The translations under genes were made by a program, and so were the position numbers. Positions 21,813-31,805 of a stretch of DNA of 64,000 bases are shown here, piece by piece. Each line of letters starts with the position of its first letter. Position 1 is the first letter of the stretch. This stretch comes from Cordylochernes scorpioides (taxonomy: Eukaryota > Arthropoda > Arachnida > Pseudoscorpiones > Chernetidae): the NCBI GenBank assembly GCA_030710605.1, contig CP092874.1:26310026-26374025 (forward strand), written 5' to 3'. The notes under the pieces are model-generated. The model saw nothing but the letters and a program-made list of their open reading frames with translations, searched no databases and was not told the DNA's origin.

Positions 21813-21925
21813 AATTTTATCATGAATGTCTTTATTATAGCTAGTACAGGGGTAGGCAACCTGCGGCTTGTGAGTCACATCTGGCTCTTTGGATGTGAAA
21901 CTGCGTGAAACATTATTGATACGAA

Positions 21926-22211
21926 TACACCTATCCCCCGATTTACACGGTACTTGTTTTACACGTTTTCGCTTTTACACGGTTTTCCAAATAAGTTTTT
22001 TGTTTTTTGTTTTTATCGCACTATACTAAATGCTACTGTGATTGAACACATGAGCTGTGTACACATCTCACGAGGAATCCCGAGCTTATGTGCTGAATAC
22101 ATATTTTAACCTGTCAATGCATTTTATTTTTATTTCTGTGTACACCTATCCCCCAATTTACACGTTTTTTCTCAGGAACGTATCTACCGTGTAAATCGGG
22201 GGATAGGTGTA
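21926..22211 (+). mobile_element. MITE-C copy 1
   Basis: The ends are TACACCTATCCCCCGATTTA and TAAATCGGGGGATAGGTGTA. Subterminal ACACGGTACTTGTTTTACAC and CAGGAACGTATCTACCGTGT are shared with three other copies. About 286 bp with TA at both ends and no transposase. The end layout resembles pogo/Tigger-type non-autonomous elements; that class is inferred. Confidence 0.8.
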
Positions 22212-22664
22212 CTATGTTACATAAATAAAATTAATAAATACTATGCTACCATATTAAAGGTTATTACATGTAGGGGGGGATAGATGTAGAATACACATGT
22301 TTCCAATATTTGTTTGCGAGTTCCCTTTTTCTCAAAGTATTACTTCCATATCATAAAAAAAGAAAAAAACAATTTTGAAAAAAGGCCTTCGACATAAAAA
22401 AAAGACTTTCCCAACAATGGCAAATTAATTTTTTTTCCCCCTCCCAACAATGAACCTACCTAACAATTCCAACAATGGTTAATCACTCCATTATAACATA
22501 TATCACATAGATGTCATTATAATCCGCCATCCTTGACCCATAATAACAAACACCAAGCATGTGCTACAACTTTTACAAGTTGGCAAAAATATCATTTTTC
22601 TCTTTACGTTCTATTGTTTACCGTCGAAATTTTACAACATAGCTTTAAGTACAATATAATATAA
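22212..22664. other. Unannotated AT-rich stretch
   Basis: Contains several CCAACAATGG-like iterations (22,413-22,478) but no defined repeat family or gene. Confidence 0.4.
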
Positions 22665-22965
22665 TGCGGCTTATAATTGTAAAACGACATTTGAATCCCG
22701 CATATGTTTCTTTTCAACGAAAAATCTAAATTTATTTCAAGGAGAAATAACGATTATTTCTAACCTTTTGGATGAGGTATGAAAGGGTGAATTGTGAAGA
22801 GTAATGATAAACGGAAAAATAAAAGTGTCCAGGGATGGGAATCGAACCCACAGTGTTCCGCTTACCGGGCAGATGCCATGTCCACTAGGCTACCCTGGAC
22901 ATATTTTCCGGTCGTAAATATTATATAAAGTAATTTATAATACAATATAATGCGGCTTAAGATTG
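22665..22965 (-). mobile_element. SINE-A copy, complete
   Basis: Reading minus: AAGCCGCATTATATTGTATT, TTTACGACCGGAAAATATGT, the tRNA-like head (22,827-22,900), TTTTATTTTTCCGTTTATCA, CTCTTCACAATTCACCCTTT, ATTTCTCCTTGAAATAAATT, GTTGAAAAGAAACATATGCG, then again AAGCCGCATTATATTATATT. The repeated end motif may be a duplicated boundary. Confidence 0.8.
22827..22900 (-). pseudogene. tRNA-Thr(GGT)-like SINE head
   Basis: Acceptor GTCCAGG pairs with CCTGGAC. The A box is TAGCCTAGTGGACATGGC, the anticodon loop CCGGTAA (GGT, with C33) and the B box GGGTTCGATTCCCAT. The T-stem has G-T wobbles. It is the same head as at 16,950. Confidence 0.75.
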
Positions 22966-22984
22966 TAGAAGGAAAATTGCAATT

Positions 22985-23216
22985 CTGAAAATCTACCCCA
23001 CTTGTCCAAAATGTAGCTTGGCACCTGTAGCTCCAGAACACATTTATGGCTTGAATTAGATGACTGAATAGGATCTTTGGGAGAGGCTGCTACTTATCAT
23101 AAAACAGCTCGAAGAACATGGATTCATAGAATTTGTGTAATCTTTACACAAGGGGATAAGAAACAACAAACAACCCGGAGAATCTGTATAAGACGGGCTT
23201 TTTGTTGTTGTTCACC
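22985..23216 (+). pseudogene. LINE ORF C-terminus with LT1 tail
   Basis: The plus reading has CPKCSLAPVAPEHIYGLN, stops, then DLWERLLLIIKQLEEHGFIEFV, a stop, and a 3' UTR ending GGAGAATCTGTATAAGACGG and GCTTTTTGTTG. CPKC....PEHI matches the C-terminal finger of LINEs that end in this tail. This ties the LT1 tail family to a protein-coding LINE. In-frame stops make it dead. Confidence 0.7.
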
Positions 23217-23695
23217 TGAGACTGGGTATCGAGGAAGTGTGTAGCAACAAGGGAGTGTTTTGGAGAAACCACCACCTGCCCCACACCAAACAGGATGAGG
23301 GGGTGGGGAGAGAACATTGCGCACATCTGTGTTCCCCTCCCTCTCTCTCTGAAGAAACATTCTCCTCCAAGACATCAGCACTCCACCCACGTTGTATTAC
23401 ATGTTGGAGACATCTTGTTTGAGAGAGAGAATACAATCGAAAGCTTTGCTCTCTTTGTGTGCTCGAAACACCAGTATCGAGAAGAAACCAAAACACTCAT
23501 TATATCAAAAATGGCCACTTTACAAAATAATAATTTTACCCTAGGTAGGATGTCTAGGAGCCTGGCAGGGCTGATTTAATCGGACACGACCGAGTAATGC
23601 CTAAAAAGGGGCGGAGACTGACTTGAGCAAGCCCGATGTTGGAGCTCATTATATCACCTAAAATATTATAATGATTGGTATTCTTATTTTATACA
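23217..23695. other. Unannotated stretch
   Basis: Locally GC-richer sequence at 23,260-23,420 gives several overlapping short ORFs in different frames, none with a recognisable domain. Confidence 0.4.
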
Positions 23696-23936
23696 TACAC
23701 TCATATGGACAAAAATTAAGGAAGTGGAAAGTCTTTGATGTCGTCGGTCGTCTTTTTTTTTTTTTTGGAGGAAGAAGACAGAGGCAATTTTGTTCACACT
23801 TGGTTATCTCGTATGTCTTCAATAAAGTTCACTGTAATATCTTTCAGATTTATTGTCTGAATCCCGATATACATGATAAAAGGTACAACTTCCTTTTTTT
23901 ATTTTTTTTTTAAAGTTTTGTCCATGAGAGAGTGTA
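23696..23936 (+). mobile_element. MITE-B, single complete element
   Basis: It begins TACACTCATATGGACAAAAA and ends TTTTGTCCATGAGAGAGTGTA, with AAGGAAG/CTTCC continuing the inverted ends. The interior has GATGTCGTCGGTCGTC, a T-run, GTTCACACTTGGTTATCTCG, TCTTCAATAAAGTTCACTGT and CAGATTTATTGTCTGAATCC. It flanks with TA, as Tc1/mariner-type elements do. No transposase. It is the founder form for the arrays at 26, 28, 33 and 43 kb. Confidence 0.75.
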
Positions 23937-24009
23937 CAATATACTTGTATATTTATGCCTAACTGGCCTTATCCATATTGTTTGCGGAAAAGCATTTCTC
24001 GATACAAAT

Positions 24010-24295
24010 ATTTGAATGTAATTCCGCTGTCCTAAAAGCTTATGTCCATATAGCTTGCCTAAATACCATTTCTAAGATTCCACCATTCAGTGTAGCATAT
24101 AAAATCAGATTGATCCAATACAGTATTAAAGCTCCAAAGAAGCGGTCTGGTAGATTAAATTGGCGAAACCGCTAGGAGGGTTCACCATTGATTGGCCAAG
24201 CCCTCCCAATATTTTTTCATCGCAGTAAGGACTGTAGAAGTTTGATTTATTTGTGAAAAGAAACAATCGCGTCTTAATGTTTTCATTTATAATAT
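24010..24295. mobile_element. MITE-A copy
   Basis: TAATTCCGCTGTCCTAAAAG, CCATTCAGTGTAGCATATAA, GCGGTCTGGTAGATTAAATT, GGAGGGTTCACCATTGATTG and CAGTAAGGACTGTAGAAGTT, the same order as at 14.2 kb. Confidence 0.75.
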
Positions 24296-24379
24296 ACTTG
24301 TATGTTTGACAGTAGGAATTTATTAAATTTGTGAAAGAGGTAAAACGCGCGATAATTAAAGTTTGGATTAATGTGAATA

Positions 24380-24515
24380 TGGCTCTTGACATGCCGGGTA
24401 GTCGCTACAATACGTGCCCACAGCACTCAGTGACGGTGGTGGAAGACTTGTATAAATCATCCATTTCCGACAACCACTACCTCAGATCAAATCTCGCATC
24501 GGACACTTTTTTTCT
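24380..24515 (+). mobile_element. SINE-C head fragment
   Basis: A degraded B box, CAGATCAAATCTCGCATCGG, is followed by ACACTTTTTTTCTGAATC, equivalent to the GCATTAGACACTTTTTTTCT junction of the 2.8-kb copy. The SINE-C body is missing. Confidence 0.45.
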
Positions 24516-24889
24516 GAATCAGCTTCATTTTTTTTTTTATTTTACCCTGAAACGGCCTTCGTCAGTTCAAAGCGGGGGTTTCGCAAATATATATACCAAT
24601 ATGCAAATATATATATTCAAGAATATATATACCGAAATGTTATCAGTAAATTGGCGTTTTGGGTTGCTTTTTTTCGTCTTTAAAAGGCAGCCTTTTTTAT
24701 GAATTAAAAAAAAAAAGGTATACATTTTAACAAAAAAATATATTTTCGCACATAATCGCAAAAAAATATATAATAATACTAATTAAACAGTAAAAATTTA
24801 TATATATATTTTAAAAGAACAATGGACAATCTATCCAGGGAACCCCAGCAGTATTTACAGTCTCAGCTCGTGGTACTCTCCCAGTTTGT
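24516..24889. other. Unannotated AT-rich stretch
   Basis: Runs of A/T and TATATA. Iterated CAAATATATATA-type words at 24,574-24,640 form a loose local repeat. Confidence 0.4.
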
Positions 24890-24910
24890 ATCGCTTCTCG
24901 GCCTTTTGGC
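24890..24910 (+). pseudogene. U2 snRNA 5'-end fragment (21 nt)
   Basis: The 21 nt starting ATCGCTTCTCGG and ending CTTTTGGC equal the highly conserved first 21 nt of U2 snRNA. After GGC the sequence departs (AAACCACTCC instead of TAAGATCAAG). Only the 5' end is present, so it is not a gene. It may be the edge of a chimeric retrocopy, or the recognised end of a U2-targeting insertion. Confidence 0.55.
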
Positions 24911-25214
24911 AAACCACTCCGGGTCTGGAGGAGAGAAATGCCTGAACCTGAAGAAAGAAGATATAGATCTTCCCACAAGAAGACCTTTCGCCCGGATCCG
25001 GAGAACCAAAAGAAGAAAACTTTGTAAATTAATTTTTTTAACCATTCTTTTAATAATGCATTTGTATATATATATCGTGTTCTATTGACGTATCATTATA
25101 CCAGCTTTTCTCCTGTAGAGGGGAGTCCGTACCCGAAAGCTAGAGAACAATAAAAATGTTTTGAAAAGATACTTTTCCCTGGAGGAATGATTAATTTTAC
25201 TCAATATATTTATA

Positions 25215-25638
25215 CTAGCCGAATGACCCGGGCAACGCACGTGTTTTACCCGATTGAATGTTTTTATTCAAATACTATTTGTTACAATTATAAATTGGCG
25301 CCTTAAATAAATGCAAATATTAGTTAATAACTATAGCCTATGTGCTTTATCTGTCTATGTACTGTTGGCTTCCGTAGGCGTCTCTTACTGGGAAAAAGAA
25401 AGAGAGGATTTCATTTAGTTATTAAATAATATATGCATTTATTTAAGGAGCGACCCGCTCCAACACAATGGTTACAAAAACGAAAAAGCGAGTGGGGGGG
25501 GGCAAAGTCAAAAACAAAGTGTCTCGCGTAGTGGTGGCGTGATCGTAGCCAACCAATAGGAGAGCGCCATTCCAAAAAAAAAAGCAAACGGTGACAGAGA
25601 TGAAGACATGACGCATGACGCTCGTAACTGTATATAGA
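25215..25638 (-). mobile_element. HEL (Helitron-like) copy 2, full length
   Basis: On the minus strand it starts TCTATATACAGTTACGAGCG, like many Helitron 5' ends (TC followed by T/A-rich sequence). It ends with hairpin CGTGCGTTGCCCG, then CATTCGGCTAG followed by T. Internal shared blocks include GCGCCATTCCAAAAAA at 25,566 and CGCCTACGGAAGCCAACA on the minus strand. There is no Rep/helicase, so it is non-autonomous. Confidence 0.55.
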
Positions 25639-26055
25639 ATATTTTAGCATCTCCTATGTATTTCTTGAAGATTGTTCAAATCTTCCCAATTTGCAGAAAG
25701 AATTGTGTCAGCCATCATCATAAGTAAGATTTGAAAAAAAAAAAAAAGTTATTTTTATTTTGAAAAAAAAAAAAAGAAGTTATAAATGGAGACTGAGACC
25801 TTAAACGAAAGCTTAACACTTTAGTTATCTTTGAGATCGCCACGTGTGCAACAACTATAGAGTAATGATTACAATGGTGAGTTGTCCAGACCTGCCAGTC
25901 TGCCCCAGTGGCAGGTGGAGATGTGTTCGGGCAGATGTTCACCACCGACCACTTCCCCAAATCTTGAACTCCTCCCATCTAAGTATTCAGTTCAAGGTCG
26001 GGGAAGTGGTAGCAGTAGTCGTTGGGATTGTGCAACTGTTAGTACAACTACAGTA
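25639..26055. other. Unannotated stretch
   Basis: Two poly-A tracts at 25,735 and 25,766. 25,880-26,040 is GC-richer, with overlapping short ORFs in both frames and no recognised domain. Confidence 0.4.
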
Positions 26056-27630
26056 TACACTCGTGGGTACAAAACTTGAGGAAGTTTTATATTTTGATAT
26101 CGCCTGTCGTTTACTTTTTTTAAGGAGAGAGATAATTTTGTTCACACTTGATTACCTCGTGTCTTCAATAAAGGTCACTATAATATCTTTCAGAGTTATT
26201 TTCTGAATCCCACAATATACATGCTAAAAGGTACAACTTCCTTAAGTTCTGTCCTAGAGTGTATATTGATTATCTCGTGTGTCTTCAATAAAGGTCACTG
26301 TAATATCTTTCAGAGTTATTGTCTGAATCCCGATTTACATGCTAAAATGTACAACTTCCTTAAGTTCTGTCCTAGAGTGTATATTGATTATCTCGTGTGT
26401 CTTCAATAAAGGTCACTGTAATATATTTCAGAGTTATTGTCTGAATCCCGATATACATGCTAAAATGTACAACTTCCTTAAGTTCTGTCCTTGAGTGTAT
26501 ATTGGTTATCTCGTGTGTCTTCAATAAAGTTCACTGTAATATCTTTCAGAGTTATTGTCTGAATCCCGATATGCATGCTGAAAGGTATAACTTCCATAAG
26601 TTCTGTCCTTGAGTGTATATTGGTTATCTCGTGTGTCTTCAATAAAGTTCACTGTAATATCTTTCAGAGTTATTGTCCCGATATACATGCTGAAAGGTAT
26701 AACTTCCTTAAGTTCTGTCCTTGAGTGTATATTGGTTATCTCGTGTGTCTCCAATAAAGTTCACTGTAATATCTTTCAGAGTTATTGTCCCGATATACAT
26801 GCTGAAAGGTATAACTTCCTTAAGTTCTGTCCTTGAGTGTATATTGGTTATCTCGTGTGTCTTCAATAAAGTTCACTGTAATATCTTTCAGAGTTATTGT
26901 CTGAATCCCGATATACATGCTGAAAGGTATAACTTCCATAAGTTCTGTCCTTGAGTGTATATTGGTTATCTCGTGTGTCTTCAATAAAGTTCACTGTAAT
27001 ATCTTTCAGAGTTATTGTCCCGATATACATGCTGAAAGGTATAACTTCCTTAAGTTCTGTCCTTGAGTGTATATTGGTTATCTCGTGTGTCTCCAATAAA
27101 GTTCACTGTAATATCTTTCATAGTTATTGTCCCGATATACATGCTGAAAGGTATAACTTCCTTAAGTTCTGTCCTTGAGTGTATATTGGTTATCTCGTGT
27201 GTCTCCAATAAAGTTCACTGTAATATATTTCAGAGTTATTGTCCCGATATACATGCTGAAAGGTATAACTTCCTTAAGTTCTGTCCTTGAGTGTATATTG
27301 GTTATCTCGTGTGTCTCCAATAAAGTTCACTGTAATATATTTCAGAGTTATTGTCCCGATATACATGCTGAAAGGTATAACTTCCTTAAGTTCTGTCCTT
27401 GAGTGTATATTGGTTATCTCGTGTGTCTCCAATAAAGTTCACTGTAATATCTTTCAGAGTTATTGTCCCGATATACATGCTGAAAGGTATAACTTCCTTA
27501 AGTTCTGTCCTTGAGTGTATATTGGTTATCTCGTGTGTCTCCAATAAAGTTCACTGTAATATATTTCAGAGTTAGTGTCTGAATCCTGATATACAAGGTA
27601 CAACTTCCTTAAGTTTTGTCCATGAGTGTA
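26056..27630. repeat. MITE-B-derived tandem array (112/118-bp units)
   Basis: The array is bounded by MITE-B ends: TACACTCGTGGGTACAAAAC on the left and TTTTGTCCATGAGTGTA on the right. In between are about 12 units, each holding CTTCAATAAAGTTCACTGTA..CCCGATATACATGC..AACTTCCTTAAGTTCTGTCC..GAGTGTATATTGGTTATCTCG. Each unit therefore contains one internal terminal repeat. Units differ by GTCTGAATCCCG versus GTCCCG and by CTTCC versus CTCC. A 118+112+112 block is repeated at 26,521 and 26,863 (342-bp higher-order period). Repeated 75-codon ORFs are artefacts. Confidence 0.85.
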
Positions 27631-28373
27631 TGTATTTATACTTCCGCAGTTTGGTATTTATTGGGAGTTACAGCTTTTTTTTTTTTAATAGTTGATTTCG
27701 CCTGATAAGCATGGGTTTTTTTGAAATTCACAAGAGTGACTTTTAAAAAGTCTGTTAAAAAACGAATAGCTATTTGTATAGATTGAACCTAGTAGTTTCA
27801 AGCTGGGAAGCTAACGACGCCAAACCCAACTTGTAAAATAGACCGATGACAAATAACATACCTCTATTGACATCTCGCCAATACATGCGAAAGTGCACAA
27901 TCTGCGCTGTTAGTTGTATTTGCTATATACAGTAAATATGTAAATGTTCCTCCTCAGCCACCGCTGCAGAGTTTGATGGAAGATCACCAGCGGGTTTCCA
28001 GCGACATCACGTATTTCGCTATTTAGACCGATGCTGTGAACAGATACTACACATGTGACCAGGAAACGATAAGTTGAGAATGTGAAGAAACGGTTGAAAA
28101 AAAACAACTAAAAATCTAACAATGAGTGGCCAACAATTCTCTAACAAACCGAAATCAAAATGCGTTGCATCGAGCAACCAAAGCCAACAAAACAAAGAGA
28201 GAATGTGAAGAACTCCCACCCATGTGGCCAACACACCAAGCAGCAGCAGCAGCTAATAAACACGACATGTCGCCCGACACATGTGACGACACACTGTCCA
28301 AGGTCACACACAGCTCGGGTGGCGACGGCCCGGACTGGACTATGGACTATTTACACATCTCCCAACATACAAC
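27631..28373. other. Unannotated stretch
   Basis: No element recognised. Moderately complex sequence with two overlapping plus ORFs at 28,126-28,462 that run into MITE-B and lack domains. Confidence 0.4.
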
Positions 28374-28926
28374 TACACTCATGGACAGAACTTAAGGTAG
28401 TTGTATCTTTAAGCATATATATCGGGACAATAACTGAAAGATATTACAGTGACCTTTATTGAAGGCACACGAGATAACCAAGTGTAGAAACACTCATGGA
28501 CCAAACTTAAGGAAGTTTTACCTTTTACCATGTATATCGGGATTCAGACAATAACTCTGAAAGATATTACAGTGACCTTTATTGAAGACACATGAGATAA
28601 CCAAGTGTATAAACACTCATGGACCAAACTTAAGGAAGTTTTACCTTTTACCATGTATATCGGGATTCAGACAATAACTCTGAAAGATATTACAGTGACC
28701 TTTATTGAAGACACATGAGATAACCAAGTGTATAAACACTCATGGACAGAACTTAAGGAAGTTTTACCTTTTACCATGTATATCGGAACAATAATTCTGA
28801 AAGATATTACAGTGACCTTTATTGAAGACACACGAGATAACCAAGCGTGAACAAAATTGCCTCTGTATCCTTCAAAAAAGCAGGCATCAAAGACTTTCCA
28901 TTCCTTAAGCTTTGTTCATGAGTGTA
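28374..28926. repeat. MITE-B-derived array, about 4 units
   Basis: It starts TACACTCATGGACAGAACTT and ends TTTGTTCATGAGTGTA. Units of about 118-121 bp repeat CATGTATATCGGGATTCAGA, TCTGAAAGATATTACAGTGA and CCTTTATTGAAGACACATGA. It is opposite in orientation to the 26-kb array. The right end carries the GCATCAAAGACTTTCCATTC segment that marks the founder element's left end. Confidence 0.8.
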
Positions 28927-29669
28927 TATGCACACACACGCACACAAGTGTAATTTAGGGAAATACAGTTTAAAAATCTAATCTGTAAATAAACACGCAT
29001 CCATATGGTACTGCAAGGTGCGTAGGTACTGGAGCGAATCACAAATCTCTGCAGCAGGTCCACCATCACCAAAGAAAGGACCTGTAGGACGATGACAAAG
29101 GGCCACCTGACATCTGCTCCAGGTGACGCGTGCAAGAAGGAACCAGATGGCGTCTGCCAGGTGGTGGGGCACGTTCCTGCGCGCGCGTGCACCACTCTTT
29201 CTTCATCCCCCCCCCATCTATCTAACCCCAGACAAGAACGTTCCTGTTGCTAAGGGGGGGGGGCAAAGCAGCCACCGTTAAAACGGAAAGCGTCTTATTT
29301 TAATAAGAAAAGGTAGTGTTGAATGCGATAGCATAAACAGGTGAGCAACAAAAGGAAAAAGTTTCAATTTTTATGCAAATGTAAAAAAAAAGACACCTAT
29401 CATTAGATTATATCGTGAAATCTAGTCTCACCAAGATGGAGAGATGCATGTGTGTATGCAAATAATTTTATAATTTATATATACGAAAACTGAGGAAATA
29501 ACGAATAATATAGGAAAAACAAAGAATAAACTAAAAATAAACATGCGTAATAAAAAAAAATGAATACAGAGAGAAGTACTATGAAAAAAAAAAGTTATAT
29601 GATGTAAGGGGGTATTCAAAATTATAAGCTATTTATGCGCGTTTATGTTTCTGTTTTGAACATAAATAA
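28927..29669. other. Unannotated stretch
   Basis: 28,980-29,200 is GC-richer, with overlapping minus ORFs that lack domains. A C-run (29,206) and a G-run (29,256) flank it. The rest is AT-rich. Confidence 0.4.
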
Positions 29670-29745
29670 ACAATTACCCCTACTGACCTTACTGCAATGA
29701 TAAACTATTGGAAGGGTTTGTCAGTGGTAAGCCCTCTCACAACGG
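29670..29745 (+). mobile_element. MITE-A fragment
   Basis: CTACTGACCTTACTGCAATG, ATTGGAAGGGTTTGTCAGTG and GTAAGCCCTCTCACAACGGTT. This is only the inner half of MITE-A. Confidence 0.45.
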
Positions 29746-29949
29746 TTAATTACTCTCTCTATATATAAAGACGTGTATAACAAACATAAGAAGCAATGCA
29801 ATTATGTTTTACCATGAAGATCAACCAAGAAAGTAATCAGAAATGAGTTCCAACTTCCAAGGTCGTCCAAACATTATTCTCCTCAAAGAAAGCAAACATC
29901 GAGAGAGAGAGATGAGGAACGTCTGAAGAAAGGAGAAAATCTACAAGTC

Positions 29950-30335
29950 AAGATGAGAGTAGTTGGAAGCTGTCAGGACCAGCAGCTTATTTCCCTAGTC
30001 AGCCAAGCGGCATACTCCCCGGACAATGCTCCATCTTTCTCATCTTCTTTTGTCTTCATACTATCAGAAACCTGGATCCCCGAGTTCAAAACCCGCTTTA
30101 AAATATATATATTTTTAAATAATATAATTATAATAATCATTTATATATTTCTCAAGGGGATTCCCCGAGATTTTCTCTTACAAACCTCCCATAGGTGAGA
30201 ATTCAAGTAACCAGTGTGTGGCACGGGAAACGTTATAGTACAAAGTTGACCTACCCACTCTACATATGGAGAAAAATATGTTGTGCAATTGCAGTAAAGG
30301 CAATCGCTGTAGCCTTCCTACCCATCACACACACA
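29950..30335 (+). mobile_element. Diverged SINE-C copy
   Basis: A tRNA-like B box GAGTTCAAAACCCGC at 30,081, then AATTCAAGTAACCAGTGTGT at 30,201, TTGTGCAATTGCAGTAAAGG and CAATCGCTGTAGCCTTCCTACCCATC. The order matches SINE-C with about 100 bp inserted after the head. Confidence 0.5.
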
Positions 30336-30524
30336 AAAAAAAAGAATAAATAAATAAGTAAAAATAAGAAAATTCGTATTTGAACTTAACCAATCGACTC
30401 GGTCTTGAAAAAATATCTCTGGACACTTGAACGGTGGGGAAGACTCCCCGGCTGAAAATTTAAATTTGTAAATATTAATTCTTCTTTAAATTATTATATA
30501 AAAAGCCAAAATAGCCTAGCTGTG

Positions 30525-30665
30525 AAAGCTTTACACTTTAGAACCTGATGTCCCTGGTTCGAACACTCTTTTCGCTATATTTTTGTTTTCTCTAATTATC
30601 TTTGTGATCTCTACCTCATTTTGTAAATATTGACTGAGTTGTCAATAATTTTGTTTTTAATTGTA
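30525..30665 (+). mobile_element. tRNA-like sequence followed by LT2 tail
   Basis: ATAGCCTAGCTGTGAAAGC resembles an A box and TCCCTGGTTCGAACACTC a B box, 30-40 nt apart, so this may be another SINE head. 30,632-30,662 then reads TTGACTGAGTTGTCAATAAT, an LT2-like end. Confidence 0.35.
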
Positions 30666-30763
30666 AAATTGTCTCTGAATTCTATTTAGATAGCAAACTT
30701 CACCTTTGTTTCATGGTTGTGTTTAACACCGGTTGTTCTACATTCGCTTCCCACATATCATCA

Positions 30764-30835
30764 ACAACAACAACAAAAGCCTTTATTGAGGACCTCTCGT
30801 CCTATAAAGGATTCGCCAGTTTACAGAGTAATTGA
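30764..30835 (-). repeat. LT1 LINE 3' tail
   Basis: The minus reading is GGCGAATCCTTTATAGGACG, AGAGGTCCTCAATAAAGGCT, then TTTGTTG repeats. The small hairpin before AATAAA matches the 20.3-kb copy. Confidence 0.6.
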
Positions 30836-30904
30836 AGAGAAGAGAACTAAGAATACAGAGATATATGTAGTAGGTATAGTATAGTATTTTCTACACTGTG
30901 ACTA

Positions 30905-31250
30905 TATACAACAGCAACAACAAACCTTTTACTGGAATCAAAGTCCCATACAGGATTCGTCATTCTAATCCTGACATAGATTATTTACATATAATTATTT
31001 ACATCAATTAGATTATGTATATAGCTTCCTCTTCTCTTCAGCAGTCTTCCAAAATTCGCTTCCCACATATCACTGGTGCAATAATAAAACAACCTATTAT
31101 TATTGTCCATCCTCTCCAATTGTACCCATGATGGAAGTGTTGCGGAATTCCCGGAAGAGACTTTACGGTATGGTGACAACCTAGCTACTTGTTGGACGTT
31201 CAGCCAATTTACCTCAGTACAAAGTACCAGCTCCATATCAAGTCGCTGCC
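30905..31250 (-). mobile_element. LT1-type LINE 3' region with ORF remnant
   Basis: The minus strand ends GACGAATCCTGTATGGGACT, TTGATTCCAGTAAAAGGTTT, then GTTGTTG. Upstream an open minus reading of about 88 codons (stop at 30,985) ends GSYIHNLIDVNNYM. The C-terminal finger pattern is not evident, so the coding assignment is inferred from the tail. Confidence 0.45.
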
Positions 31251-31805
31251 GGTTCAAAATCACTTTATTAGGTACCGCTCAACAAGAGCAGCCTAGTTTA
31301 TGATAATTGAAACAATGAATGTGAAGGTTATTCACATATATTAAACAAAATGTTAACGTGGGATTCAATCCCGGTTCATGACTGTCGGGAATCGAGGGTG
31401 TTATCCATTTGTCCACCGACTTTTTATCAAAATTCTGGTTCAAAATCACTTTATCAGGTACCGCTCAACAAGAGCAACCTAGTTTATGATAATTGAAACA
31501 GGGAATAATATATGGAGTTTATTCACATATTAAACAAAATGTTAACGTGGGATTCAATCCCGGTTTATGACTGTCGGGAATCGAGGGTGTTACCCACTTG
31601 TCCACCGACTTTTTATCAAAATTCTGGTTCAAAATCACTTTATTAGGTACCGCTCAACAAGAGCAACCTAGTTTATGATAATTGAAACAGTGGATAATAT
31701 TATGAAGGTTATTCACATATTAAACAAAATGTTAACGCGGGATACAATCCCGATTCATGATTGTCGGGAATCGAGGGTGTTACCCACTCGTCCACCGACT
31801 TTTAT
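31251..31805 (-). repeat. Head-to-tail trimer of SINE-B
   Basis: Three copies start (plus strand) with GGTTCAAAATCACTTTAT at 31,251, 31,437 and 31,626, period 186-189 bp. Each holds GGTACCGCTCAACAAGAGCA, the TGTGAAGGTTATTCACATA hairpin, GGGATTCAATCCCGG and GACTGTCGGGAATCGAGGGT, ending GTCCACCGACTTTTTATC. On the minus strand the head is GTCGGTGGACGAGTGGGTAA. It is Leu/Ser-like in its A box. Confidence 0.85.

Noticed and set aside
26609-27514. Series of near-identical 75-codon ORFs
   Set aside because: Repeated units of the MITE-B array, not a gene family.
26056-27630. Regular repeats suggesting a CRISPR array
   Set aside because: Units are contiguous 112-118-bp repeats without spacers in a eukaryotic context, bounded by transposon ends.
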